Part shown: one piece after another, positions 55,897 through 63,828 of the stretch | Position numbering within the stretch: position 1 is the stretch's first letter | How the letters are laid out: each line of letters begins with the position of its first letter | From: Flavobacterium noncentrifugens | GTDB taxonomy: Bacteria; Bacteroidota; Bacteroidia; Flavobacteriales; Flavobacteriaceae | Assembly (NCBI RefSeq): GCF_900100375.1 | Contig: NZ_FNEZ01000001.1 | Coordinates: 1 to 64,000 of the forward strand | Direction of reading: 5' to 3' | Length of the DNA: 64,000 nucleotides | The notes under the pieces: generated by a model | The model's input: only the letters and a program-made list of their open reading frames with translations | Databases searched by the model: none | Told to the model about the DNA's origin: nothing | Translations under genes and position numbers: made by a program

Positions 55897-56067
55897 ATGA
55901 AAAAAGCAAACAGCATCACTTTAATGATCATGGGCACCGGATTAATTCCTGTTGCCCTGTTCCTTGATAATGTGCTGTTGAAATCCATTCTTTTAGGTGC
56001 TTCCATTGTTTTGAATGTTATCGCAGTTGTCAAAAATTTCAAAGAGAAAAAGAATAACGAATTATAA
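55897..56067 (+). CDS. Hypothetical small membrane protein (56 aa)
   Basis: It starts one base after the hutU stop, on the same strand, so it is probably translated from the hutU mRNA. Two hydrophobic segments (LMIMGTGLIPVALFLD and SILLGASIVLNVIAVV) are followed by a basic tail KNFKEKKNNEL. I recognise no family. It resembles many short two-helix inner-membrane proteins. The DUF4136 gene starts 20 bp downstream. Confidence 0.65.
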   Translation: MKKANSITLMIMGTGLIPVALFLDNVLLKSILLGASIVLNVIAVVKNFKEKKNNEL

Positions 56068-56086
56068 TGTTCAAATTAAATTAGCT

Positions 56087-56620
56087 ATGAAAACCATCAG
56101 AATTTTACCTGTATTGCTGCTCTTCGTACTCGGCGCGTGTTCGTCGGTCAGGGTGGCTTCCGATTTCGATAAAAATGTCGATTTCACTCCGTTCAAAACG
56201 TATGCTTTTTACAAAAACGGCATAGACAAAGTCGAAATCTCCGACTTAGACAAAAAGAGAATCTTGCGTTCGATCGACGAAGCCATGACTGCAAAAGGAT
56301 TTACAAAAAGCGAAACGCCGGATTTACTCATTAACATTTTCACTAAAGCACGTGAACAAGTCAATGTAAACCAGTTCAATGCCGGTTGGGGTTATGGCTG
56401 GGGTTACGGCTGGAATCCGTACATCTGGGGTGGAAATACAAACGTTTATACCACAACTGAAGGCACTTTGTACATCGATCTGATCGATGCCAAGAAAAAG
56501 GAAATGATCTGGCAAGGTGAAGGCCAGGGCGTATTGACCCAGAATTCAGGTGATAAAGATGCCAGAATTAAGGAATTTGTCACCAAGATTTTAGAACAGT
56601 ATCCGCCACAAAAGAAATAA
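56087..56620 (+). CDS. DUF4136 domain-containing lipoprotein
   Basis: The protein has 177 residues from the ATG at 56087 (MKTIRILPVLLLFVLGAC), with a lipobox Cys. The DUF4136 signature is visible (SDFDKNVDFTPFKTYAFYK, RILRSIDEAMTAKGFT, DLLINIFTK). A Gly/Trp/Tyr-rich loop (GWGYGWGYGWNPYIWGG, residues ~102-118) and WQGEGQGVL near the end are typical of the family. These proteins are anchored to the envelope; their role is unknown. A terminator follows at 56627. Confidence 0.88.
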   Translation: MKTIRILPVLLLFVLGACSSVRVASDFDKNVDFTPFKTYAFYKNGIDKVEISDLDKKRILRSIDEAMTAKGFTKSETPDLLINIFTKAREQVNVNQFNAGWGYGWGYGWNPYIWGGNTNVYTTTEGTLYIDLIDAKKKEMIWQGEGQGVLTQNSGDKDARIKEFVTKILEQYPPQKK

Positions 56621-56626
56621 TTATTG

Positions 56627-56657
56627 AAAAAGCCGCAACCCATTTGCGGCTTTTTTT
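56627..56657 (+). terminator. Terminator after the DUF4136 gene
   Basis: AAAAAGCCGCAA, a short loop and TTGCGGCTTTTTTT form a 12-bp perfect stem with a T7 run, 6 bp after the stop codon. Confidence 0.9.
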
Positions 56658-56719
56658 GTATTTAAACGTTTTTATAAAACAGTATACAGACAAAAAGTAC
56701 CTACAAACAGCAGGCTCAA

Positions 56720-56727
56720 TATCTTTG
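56720..56727 (+). promoter_or_regulatory. Predicted -7 element of the TPR protein gene
   Basis: TATCTTTG on the plus strand, 26 bases before the ATG at 56754. It is an exact consensus match, but no TTG is seen 19-20 bases upstream. Confidence 0.45.
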
Positions 56728-56753
56728 TCATAAGTTTAAATCCTACTGAGCTT

Positions 56754-57359
56754 ATGAAAAATCTATACTTATTTATTGCCGCAACGAATCTCTTCTTCCT
56801 AAATGCTTTTGCCCAGAAAGAATACCAGGGAATTGCTGTGAATGAAACTGTAAATGCCAATCGATCTGATGTTGCTTACTATTATGTTGAAGAGCGGATC
56901 AATATGTCATTCGGTGCACAAGTCACGACGTATACCGTTTCAGATTTGAGCCTGATAAGCACTATTGACTTAGGCCCGAACAACAGCAGGATTATCACCC
57001 CGAAATACGCAAAACAAAAATCCAGCCGAACAAGCGCTAAAGTGGCCATTGCAAGCCCTGCAGCTATTGATGAAATTGTTGAGAAAAGGCCAACATCTGT
57101 AAATATCGACCTGATCGCTACTTATGAAAGGGTTTTAGAAAAAGGATACAAATCTGAAAAGTTGCTCAAAAGCGTGGCAAACGAATATTTTTTTAACGGA
57201 AACCTGGCCGCAGCTGCCAAATGGTATAATGAATTGTTTGCAATGAATACCGATCTGGAAGCGATGTATTATTTTCGATATGCAAAGTCATTGGCATCAG
57301 TCAACCAACTCGAAAAATCAGCTGAGATGATGAAGCTATTTGAAAAGAAAAATTTGTAG
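56754..57359 (+). CDS. Secreted TPR protein resembling the N-terminal part of OmpA-family proteins
   Basis: The 201-residue protein has a signal peptide (MKNLYLFIAATNLFFLNAFAQ). The first half is beta-like and unassigned. The second half (IATYERVLEKGYKSEKLLKSVANEYFFNGNLAAAAKWYNELF...YRYAKSLASVNQLEKSAEMM) is a TPR pair. Its sequence matches the start of flavobacterial TPR/PD40/OmpA-domain proteins, but the product stops before any propeller or OmpA domain. It may be a truncated or specialised paralogue. The gene is convergent with the FISUMP lipoprotein gene. Confidence 0.72.
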   Translation: MKNLYLFIAATNLFFLNAFAQKEYQGIAVNETVNANRSDVAYYYVEERINMSFGAQVTTYTVSDLSLISTIDLGPNNSRIITPKYAKQKSSRTSAKVAIASPAAIDEIVEKRPTSVNIDLIATYERVLEKGYKSEKLLKSVANEYFFNGNLAAAAKWYNELFAMNTDLEAMYYFRYAKSLASVNQLEKSAEMMKLFEKKNL

Positions 57360-57376
57360 TCAACAATTCCTCTTTT

Positions 57377-58324
57377 TTAGTTCTTTATGCATCTTATAGA
57401 CGCTCCGGTTGTTTTCCCAAGTACAACATTTCCCAAACCATCCGAAAAACTTGTAAGAACAAATGCTTCATCATTTACATGGTTTTTCCACCAGCCACCT
57501 TCGGTTCCAAAATAAAAAAGAAGGTTACTAGATCCCCTGAAACCTCCCGGAAGTCCAGTAAATCCGGTTTCATTGGTAGCGCCAGTATTCGGACCGTTCC
57601 ATCCGGTTACGCTTTTAAGCTTGCCGCCATTATATCCAACATGATTTATCAATGCCAGCCATTCTTCCCTGGTAGGCAAATGCCAGTCGCACGGACATAC
57701 ATTTCGGGCATCGGTTGCTGCATACCAATTGTATAATTTTCCGTAAACTGCATTGTTTTCAGACCGGTTGTCATAATATCTCCATGCGCCGCTTGTCAAT
57801 GAAAACCAATTATTTCCGGTAACATTCGGAATTTCATCTCCATTACAATATCGAGTTGTTTTCAAATTTTCCTTCATCCAAAGTTGAGAACCGATCTGAA
57901 TGGTTTCATACACGTTCCCATCAATGTCAGTAACTGGCGGTGTCACCAAATGGGTTTTGAATGCAATCTGATTTCCATAACTGACCCCTGCTTTATTTTC
58001 TGCGAATGCCCGAACATAATAATTCGTGTTTGGAACCAACCCGGTGATGGTCTCAGAAAAACTGCCGCCACCATTTTCGCCGTCTGATTTTGCATTTGAT
58101 CCAACCGTCGGTTCTGTTGCTGTACTCCAGCAAACGCCACGATTTGTAACAGGAGCAGTGCTTTCTTCAGAAACATTTGCATTTACTACAGCGCCGTCAC
58201 TTTTAACATCAAACACATTAGACGTAACCACCACAGCAAGTTTAACCGTTGCCGTTGGCAGGTTTTCTTCGGAAGCGCAACTTACCATCAACATAAAACT
58301 CAACAACAAATATATTTTTTTCAA
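57377..58324 (-). CDS. FISUMP-domain lipoprotein with fibronectin-like domain
   Basis: This 315-residue lipoprotein (signal MKKIYLLLSFMLMVSC) has a fibronectin-III-like module at residues ~30-120 (GVCWSTATEPTVG, TGLVPNTNYYVRAFAENKAG). A Fibrobacter-succinogenes-major-paralogous domain (~130-315) follows, with the motif DIDGNVYETIQIGSQLWMKENL, YNWYAATD and CPCDWHLPTREEW. Such proteins are surface-exposed; a binding or adhesive role is assumed but not demonstrated. Its stop is 17 bp from the convergent TPR gene. It lies beside the BCKDH gene, without an evident link. Confidence 0.88.
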   Translation of the reverse strand: MKKIYLLLSFMLMVSCASEENLPTATVKLAVVVTSNVFDVKSDGAVVNANVSEESTAPVTNRGVCWSTATEPTVGSNAKSDGENGGGSFSETITGLVPNTNYYVRAFAENKAGVSYGNQIAFKTHLVTPPVTDIDGNVYETIQIGSQLWMKENLKTTRYCNGDEIPNVTGNNWFSLTSGAWRYYDNRSENNAVYGKLYNWYAATDARNVCPCDWHLPTREEWLALINHVGYNGGKLKSVTGWNGPNTGATNETGFTGLPGGFRGSSNLLFYFGTEGGWWKNHVNDEAFVLTSFSDGLGNVVLGKTTGASIRCIKN

Positions 58325-58333
58325 AATCGAAAT

Positions 58334-60397
58334 TTAATAATTCAACAATTCTTCCATTTTCATTTTTACTTTTCCCATCGACGGAATCATCGTTTGTTCC
58401 AGTGTCGCATTCAACGGAATCGCCGGCATATTTTCAGATCCGATGACCATCACCGGCGCATCAAGATATTTAAAGCATTTTTCCTGGATCATTCCTGCTA
58501 AACTTCTTGCGAAAGAATTGTTCGTTGGCTCTTCGGTCACGACCAGGCATTTTTTATTTTTTCTTACCGATCTTAAAATCGTTTCTTCATCCAATGGAAA
58601 TAAAGTCCTTAAATCAATGATCTCAACTTTTGATTGCATATCTGCCGACGCATTCAAAGCCCAGTGCACACCCATTCCGTAAGTAATCACCGAAATGGTT
58701 TCTTCATTTTCCTGTTCCCAGATTTCCTGCACCACATTGGCTTTGCCAAACGGCAACACATAATCTTCACTAGGTTCATTCACTCTTGCAGCTTCTGTTC
58801 CTTTGACTTTCGACCAATACAAACCTTTATGTTCTAAAAATACCACTGGATTCGGATCGTAATAAGCCGCTTTCAACAAACCTTTTAAATCGGCGCCATT
58901 GCTTGGATATGCAATTTTGATCCCGCGAATGTTCGTCAGTATACTTTCCACAGACGAAGAATGATACGGCCCGCCGCTGCCATAAGCGCCAATCGGAACG
59001 CGCAAAATCATGCTCACCGGCCATTTTCCATTCGACAAATAACACGAACGGCTCACTTCTGTAAACAGCTGGTTCAGGCCCGGCCAAATGTAATCGGCAA
59101 ACTGCACCTCAACAATCGGCTTTAAGCCAACAGCCGACATGCCAACTGTCGATCCTACGATAAATGCTTCCTGAATGGGCGTATTAAAAACACGGTCGTC
59201 GCCGAATTTCTGTGCCAATGTTGCTGCTTCACGAAATACACCTCCCAAACGTCCGCCAACATCTTGTCCGTATAACAATGCTTCCGGATGTTTTTTCATC
59301 AGTTCTTCAACGGCAAACAACGCGCAATCTACCATCACAACTTTATCTTCGCGCTCAGGATTTCGTTCGCCTTTTTCTTCCGTAATCGGCGTTGGAGCAA
59401 AATCATGCGTAAATAAATCTTCGGGCTTTGGATCTTCCGCCTGAATCGCTTTATCATAATCTTCCTGCACTTTCGAAACCGCAGCACCATTTATTTTTTC
59501 TATTTCAGCAGATGTAAATCCGGCATCTAAAAGCTGTTGTTTCAAAACCGGATACGGGTCACGCGAACGTGCTTCATCCAAGTCATCGCGGTACCATTCC
59601 ATTCGAACTCCTGAAGTATGATGGTTCAGCAACGGCACTTTCGCATGCACTAAAAACGGCCGTCTTTCAGTCCGGATTGTTTTTAAAACTTTTTGGATCG
59701 TCAAATAACTTTCCGTAAAATCAGCACCATCAATCGAAATCGCTTCAATGCCGTGAAAACCTTTGGCATACTCAAACGCATTTTGCGCGCGCGTTTCTTT
59801 GGCATTCGCCGAAATATCCCAGCCATTGTCCTGAACCAAATACAAGATCGGCAATTGCTTTAAAGCCGCCATCTGAAAAGCTTCAGCTACTTCGCCTTCA
59901 GTTACCGATGCGTCGCCAAGCGAACAAACCACAACCGGCAAATCGCTCAAATCATCCTGGATCCCAACATTTTCCTTATACCAAAATCCCATCGCCGCGC
60001 CCGTTGCCGGAATCGCCTGCATGCCAGTCGCTGAACTTTGATGCGGAATTTTAGGCTTATCCGCATCGCGCAAACTCGGATGGCAATAATACGTTCGTCC
60101 GCCAGAAAACGGATCGTCTTTTTTCGCCATCAATTGCAGCATCAAATCATACGGCTGCATCCCAATTCCCAGCAGCATCGCATCGTCACGATAATACGGA
60201 AATGCATAATCCTGCGGCAACAACTGCATCGCCACGGCAATTTGTATCGCTTCATGCCCGCGTGAAGTCGCATGCACATATTTCGACACAACTTTAAAGT
60301 TTTCCTCATACAATTCGGCCATCGCTTTTGCGGTCGCCATCGTTGAGAATGCTTTTTCTAAAATGATTTTACTCAATGTGTTTTGTAACAATTCCAT
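58334..60397 (-). CDS. Branched-chain 2-oxoacid dehydrogenase E1, fused alpha and beta subunits
   Basis: This 687-residue thiamine-diphosphate enzyme decarboxylates branched-chain 2-oxoacids and passes the acyl group to E2 lipoyl arms. The alpha-like half (residues ~1-320) has the ThDP motif GDASVTEGEVAEAF ending in LVQDNGW. The beta-like half (~350-687) has a pyrimidine-binding transketolase domain (YGQDVGGRLGGVFREA) and a C-terminal transketolase domain (EIIDLRTLFPLDEETI). Alpha-beta fusion is usual in Bacteroidota. It lies 196 bp downstream of the aminotransferase gene, with element E in the gap. Confidence 0.92.
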   Translation of the reverse strand: MELLQNTLSKIILEKAFSTMATAKAMAELYEENFKVVSKYVHATSRGHEAIQIAVAMQLLPQDYAFPYYRDDAMLLGIGMQPYDLMLQLMAKKDDPFSGGRTYYCHPSLRDADKPKIPHQSSATGMQAIPATGAAMGFWYKENVGIQDDLSDLPVVVCSLGDASVTEGEVAEAFQMAALKQLPILYLVQDNGWDISANAKETRAQNAFEYAKGFHGIEAISIDGADFTESYLTIQKVLKTIRTERRPFLVHAKVPLLNHHTSGVRMEWYRDDLDEARSRDPYPVLKQQLLDAGFTSAEIEKINGAAVSKVQEDYDKAIQAEDPKPEDLFTHDFAPTPITEEKGERNPEREDKVVMVDCALFAVEELMKKHPEALLYGQDVGGRLGGVFREAATLAQKFGDDRVFNTPIQEAFIVGSTVGMSAVGLKPIVEVQFADYIWPGLNQLFTEVSRSCYLSNGKWPVSMILRVPIGAYGSGGPYHSSSVESILTNIRGIKIAYPSNGADLKGLLKAAYYDPNPVVFLEHKGLYWSKVKGTEAARVNEPSEDYVLPFGKANVVQEIWEQENEETISVITYGMGVHWALNASADMQSKVEIIDLRTLFPLDEETILRSVRKNKKCLVVTEEPTNNSFARSLAGMIQEKCFKYLDAPVMVIGSENMPAIPLNATLEQTMIPSMGKVKMKMEELLNY

Positions 60398-60480
60398 GTT
60401 TTGTTTTTTGAACCATTAAGGAATTAAGAAAAATTAAGTTTAGCTTCATGTAACTTAATGTCTTAATGGTTTATTTTTTT

Positions 60481-60555
60481 GGCAGACATTTCCGGCTTTC
60501 GCCTTTATCTTTGCTCATACTTCGCAAAGGATACCGGCTCAATCCGGGCTGCGGC
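60481..60555. repeat. Dispersed intergenic inverted-repeat element, copy E
   Basis: The centre is an ATCTTTGC / GCAAAGGAT hairpin (60507-60514 and 60524-60532), nearly identical to copy C. It is flanked by CCGGC...CTTTCG and GATACCGGCTC...CCGGG, which pair imperfectly. It sits between the ilvE stop and the E1 start in the catabolic gene cluster. The plus-strand word TATCTTTG inside it matches a -7 box by chance, since no plus-strand gene follows. Confidence 0.6.
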
Positions 60556-60593
60556 TTACTCTAATAATTAGCATTTCAGCTAAAACAGCTGAA

Positions 60594-61670
60594 TTAAGCT
60601 TCTACGTCTGAATTCAATTCTACCGGAACGATCCAGCTAAATTTATCTTCGAGTTGCTGTGTTTTGATCTTATTCAAAGTGTCCTGAACATCTTTCGAAA
60701 CCGGATTTTCCTTTGGCAATTTAATTGTAAAATCCATATTCCCGATTTCTTCGACCATCGCAATTCCGACCGCAGTTCCCACGCCAAAAGATTCTTCAAG
60801 CATTCCATTCGTAGAAGCTTCTTTGACTTCGGTAATCGTAATCGGACGTTCTTCGACTTCAAAACCTTTATCGCGCAACAAATCGATTACGCTCATTCTT
60901 GTAATTCCGGCTAAAACCGATCCGTTCAGGTTTGGCGTCACAAACTTTCCTGCGATCTTAAAAAAAATATTCATCGTGCCCACTTCCTGAATGTATTCAA
61001 AATTCTGCGCGTCTAACCACAGCACCTGATCGTAGCCTTTTGCTTTTGCAAATTCCGTCGGGCGGATCGCAGCCGCATAATTTCCGGCAGCTTTCGCTTC
61101 TCCTGTTCCGCCATTTACAGCACGAACATATTTGGTTTCTGCATACAATTTAATCGGACGGCTAAAAAACGGGCCGGCCGGCGATGCCATAATAATAAAC
61201 TTGTATTTTGTTGCGGCACGCATTCCGATAAACGCTTCATCGGCATACATAAACGGACGCAAATACAACGCGCTGCCTTCGTTTTTCGGAATCCAGTTGT
61301 GCTCGATTGCAACGAGTTTTTTCAAACCTTCCACAAACAAATCTTCAGGAAATTCAGGCATTCCCATTCGATCTGCGCTAAAATTCAGGCGTTTGGCATT
61401 TTCTTCGGGACGGAACAACAACGGCGTATCGTCTTTCCCTAAAGTCGCTTTCAGGCCTTCAAAAATCGCCTGTCCATAATGCAACGCCATCGCTGCCGGA
61501 TGCGTCGGTATCAAACCCATTGGTTCAATTCTCGGATTGTTCCATTGGCCGTTATCGTAATCGCAAATGAACATGTGATCGGTAAATGCAATGCCCATAG
61601 GGATCGAATTGATATCGTATTCCCTTGCTCTTGAAGTCGCTGCTTTGGTTTCTTTAATGGTGTAAGACAT
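60594..61670 (-). CDS. ilvE: Branched-chain-amino-acid aminotransferase
   Basis: It transfers the amino group between leucine/isoleucine/valine and 2-oxoglutarate. It has 358 residues, the long (BCAT-type) form. The fold-type IV PLP lysine is K193 (KAAGNYAA). Substrate-site motifs FEGLKATLG (70-78) and SALYLRPFMYA are present. It is placed between the E2 and E1 genes, so it probably serves breakdown of branched-chain amino acids as much as synthesis. Its start lies 20 bp downstream of the E2 stop. Confidence 0.94.
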   Translation of the reverse strand: MSYTIKETKAATSRAREYDINSIPMGIAFTDHMFICDYDNGQWNNPRIEPMGLIPTHPAAMALHYGQAIFEGLKATLGKDDTPLLFRPEENAKRLNFSADRMGMPEFPEDLFVEGLKKLVAIEHNWIPKNEGSALYLRPFMYADEAFIGMRAATKYKFIIMASPAGPFFSRPIKLYAETKYVRAVNGGTGEAKAAGNYAAAIRPTEFAKAKGYDQVLWLDAQNFEYIQEVGTMNIFFKIAGKFVTPNLNGSVLAGITRMSVIDLLRDKGFEVEERPITITEVKEASTNGMLEESFGVGTAVGIAMVEEIGNMDFTIKLPKENPVSKDVQDTLNKIKTQQLEDKFSWIVPVELNSDVEA

Positions 61671-61690
61671 AACTTTTATATTTGGTGCAA

Positions 61691-63013
61691 TTAAATTGCG
61701 GTATTAATATCAAATTGTTCTAAATAATCGCCCACTTTTCGAAGGAACGATCCGCCGAGAAAGCCGTCAACAACGCGATGGTCAAATGACAATGACAAAT
61801 ACATCATGCTGCGAATCGCGATTTCGTCACCTGTTGAAGTGGTGATGACTTCAGCGCGTTTTTTAATGATCCCGAGTGCTAAAATCGCTACTTCAGGCTG
61901 GTTGATAATTGGCGTTCCCATTAAACTTCCAAACGTCCCGACATTTGAAATCGTAAACGTACTGCCCTGGACTTCGTCTGGTTTTAATTTGTTATTGCGT
62001 GAACTTTCTGCCAGATGGTTTACGGCTGCGGCCAATTCGACCAAACTTTTTTGATCGGCATTTTTCACGACAGGAACGATTAAATTCCCGCTTGGAAGCG
62101 CCGTCGCCATTCCGATATTGATGTCCTTGTGAACGATGATGTTTTTTTCATCCACAGACACATTGATCATCGGAAAATCGACAATTGCCTTTGCAACGGC
62201 ATCGACGAAAATCGGGGTGAATGTGAGTTTTTCATTGTGCTTTTCGGCAAAAGCGTCTTTATTTTTATTCCGCCAATCGACCAGATTCGTTACATCGACT
62301 TCAATAAACGAAGTCACGTGCGGCGAAGTCTGTTTCGAATACACCATATGATCGGCGATCATTTTGCGCATGCGGTCCATTTCAACGATGCGGTCTTTGC
62401 CTTCGGAAAATTGAATTACCGGCTTTGGATAAGTCGATTTTGGCAGTTCCGGATTGTTTTGGGAAACACTTTTGATTGGATATTTTCGATTTTTTAAATA
62501 ATCAAAAACATCGCTTTTCTGGATTCGGCCTTCAGCGCCTGAACCGGGAATGGATTGCACTTCTTCGAGTGATAAATTTTCCTTTTGTGCAATGCTAATG
62601 ATTAGCGGAGAAAGGAATGCATCGGGATTTGATTTTAATTGTTGTTTGTTTTCAGGTTGATGCGACTTTACTTCAACATTCAAAATCAGATCGTTATTCA
62701 GACTTTCCCCTTTTTGAGTCTTCTGATTTACATGTTGCGTTTTCCCGATTGTGATTTTCTTTCCGGATGAACTCTCATCAGTTTCAATCATCGCCAGAAC
62801 TTCGCCAACTTTCACCACATCATTTTTTCCAAAACGAATTTCAGTAATGACGCCAGAAACCGGTGATGGCACTTCACTATCAACTTTATCGGTCGCCACT
62901 TCTAAAATCGTTTCTTCGGCATCGACCACATCACCGACATTTTTAAGCCAGTTGATGATCGTTGCTTCGGAAATGCTTTCGCCCATTTTGGGCATTTTAA
63001 ATTCTACTTTCAT
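61691..63013 (-). CDS. Branched-chain 2-oxoacid dehydrogenase E2 (dihydrolipoamide acyltransferase)
   Basis: This 440-residue E2 has an N-terminal lipoyl domain with K43 (LEVATDKVDSEVPSP) and a peripheral subunit-binding domain near residues 132-175 (LSPLIISIAQKENLSLEEV...SGAEGRIQKSDV). The catalytic core ends with the active-site motif SFDHRVVDG. It acts with the fused E1 encoded downstream and an E3 from elsewhere. Its lipoyl group would be supplied through LipB. The 5' leader contains heptamer repeats. The upstream gene is the PaaY-like protein at 126 bp distance. Confidence 0.95.
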   Translation of the reverse strand: MKVEFKMPKMGESISEATIINWLKNVGDVVDAEETILEVATDKVDSEVPSPVSGVITEIRFGKNDVVKVGEVLAMIETDESSSGKKITIGKTQHVNQKTQKGESLNNDLILNVEVKSHQPENKQQLKSNPDAFLSPLIISIAQKENLSLEEVQSIPGSGAEGRIQKSDVFDYLKNRKYPIKSVSQNNPELPKSTYPKPVIQFSEGKDRIVEMDRMRKMIADHMVYSKQTSPHVTSFIEVDVTNLVDWRNKNKDAFAEKHNEKLTFTPIFVDAVAKAIVDFPMINVSVDEKNIIVHKDINIGMATALPSGNLIVPVVKNADQKSLVELAAAVNHLAESSRNNKLKPDEVQGSTFTISNVGTFGSLMGTPIINQPEVAILALGIIKKRAEVITTSTGDEIAIRSMMYLSLSFDHRVVDGFLGGSFLRKVGDYLEQFDINTAI

Positions 63014-63046
63014 GTCGAATGTCGAACGTCTAATGTCAAACGATTT
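63013..63046. repeat. Heptamer repeat in the E2 leader
   Basis: TGTCGAA, TGTCGAA (as TGTCGAACG), TCTAATG and TGTCAAA units begin at the E2 start codon and run upstream. A similar array in opposite orientation lies at 63111-63140, and one in the same orientation at 63742-63766. Confidence 0.55.
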
Positions 63047-63110
63047 ATCGTTAGTTAAGACTTTTGTTGTATTAATATTTTATTGGTTGAAGTCAGTTTG
63101 TCGGCATCGT

Positions 63111-63140
63111 CATTCGACGTTCGACGTTTGATATTCGACC
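63111..63140. repeat. Heptamer repeat, inverted relative to 63013-63046
   Basis: TTCGACG and TTCGACG units, then TTTGATA and TTCGACC, are near-complementary to the array at 63013-63046. The two flank an AT-rich 64-bp centre. The right end touches the stop codon of the hexapeptide protein gene. Confidence 0.55.
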
Positions 63141-63736
63141 TATTTTTTCCTAAATTCCTCCAATGTTTTATAAAACGCTTCCTGCGTAGGCCGGTTTTCC
63201 GGGATTTCACGCAATGGTTCGACTGCTTTTAAAGTTTCATACAATTCTCTTGGCAGTTTTTGATACAATGCGGTTCCTTTGGTTTTCCATTCGATCATGT
63301 CATCGCTAATGTCTTTGATGACTACGGCTGGATTTCCAACGACCATTTTGCGGTTTGGGATTTGCATTCCTGCTTTAACGAAAGACAAAGCGCCCACGAT
63401 ACATTCGTCGCCAACCACAGCGTCGTCCATAATCACGGCATTCATCCCGATTAAAGAATTTGCACCGATGTTTGCGCCGTGGATAATCGCTCCGTGACCG
63501 ATGTGCGCTCCGGCTTTCAACGTAATGTCTTTGCCGGGAAACATATGGATCGTACAATTTTCCTGAACGTTACAACCGTCTTCTATTACAATGCCACCCC
63601 AATCGCCCCGAATTGCTGCGCCTGGGCCAACATAAACATCCTTTCCGATGATCACATTTCCGGTCACGGCAGCCTGCGGATGAATGAAGCTGCTTTCGTG
63701 AATGACTGGAATAAATCCTTTGAATTCGTATACCAT
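63140..63736 (-). CDS. PaaY-like hexapeptide-repeat protein (gamma-carbonic-anhydrase fold)
   Basis: The 198-residue left-handed beta-helix protein has repeated hexapeptides (VTGNVIIGKDVYVGPGAAIRGD, IGHGAIIHGANIGANSLIGM). Metal-binding His residues of gamma-carbonic-anhydrase relatives are visible in ENCTIHMF and HIGHGAIIHG. The C-terminal tail with PREL...PLREIPENRP resembles PaaY, a thioesterase that clears dead-end CoA esters in phenylacetate breakdown. The next gene upstream is an enoyl-CoA hydratase, which supports a CoA-ester pathway. Whether it is paa or branched-chain related needs the sequence beyond the window. Confidence 0.85.
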   Translation of the reverse strand: MVYEFKGFIPVIHESSFIHPQAAVTGNVIIGKDVYVGPGAAIRGDWGGIVIEDGCNVQENCTIHMFPGKDITLKAGAHIGHGAIIHGANIGANSLIGMNAVIMDDAVVGDECIVGALSFVKAGMQIPNRKMVVGNPAVVIKDISDDMIEWKTKGTALYQKLPRELYETLKAVEPLREIPENRPTQEAFYKTLEEFRKK

Positions 63737-63741
63737 AATTG

Positions 63742-63766
63742 TTGAATGTCAAATGTCAAACGATTT
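63742..63766. repeat. Heptamer repeat upstream of the PaaY-like gene
   Basis: TTGAATG, TCAAATG and TCAAACG units, the same spelling as part of the 63013 array. A looser continuation (TTCGTAATTCGTCGTTGATC) reaches toward 63826. Confidence 0.5.
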
Positions 63767-63828
63767 TGCCGAATCCGAACATTACCTATGGGTTTTCGTT
63801 CGTAATTCGTCGTTGATCATTCGTCATT

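Noticed and set aside
60506..60513. TATCTTTG on the plus strand as a promoter
   Set aside because: It lies inside repeat element E and no plus-strand gene follows; the word is common by chance in such AT-rich sequence.
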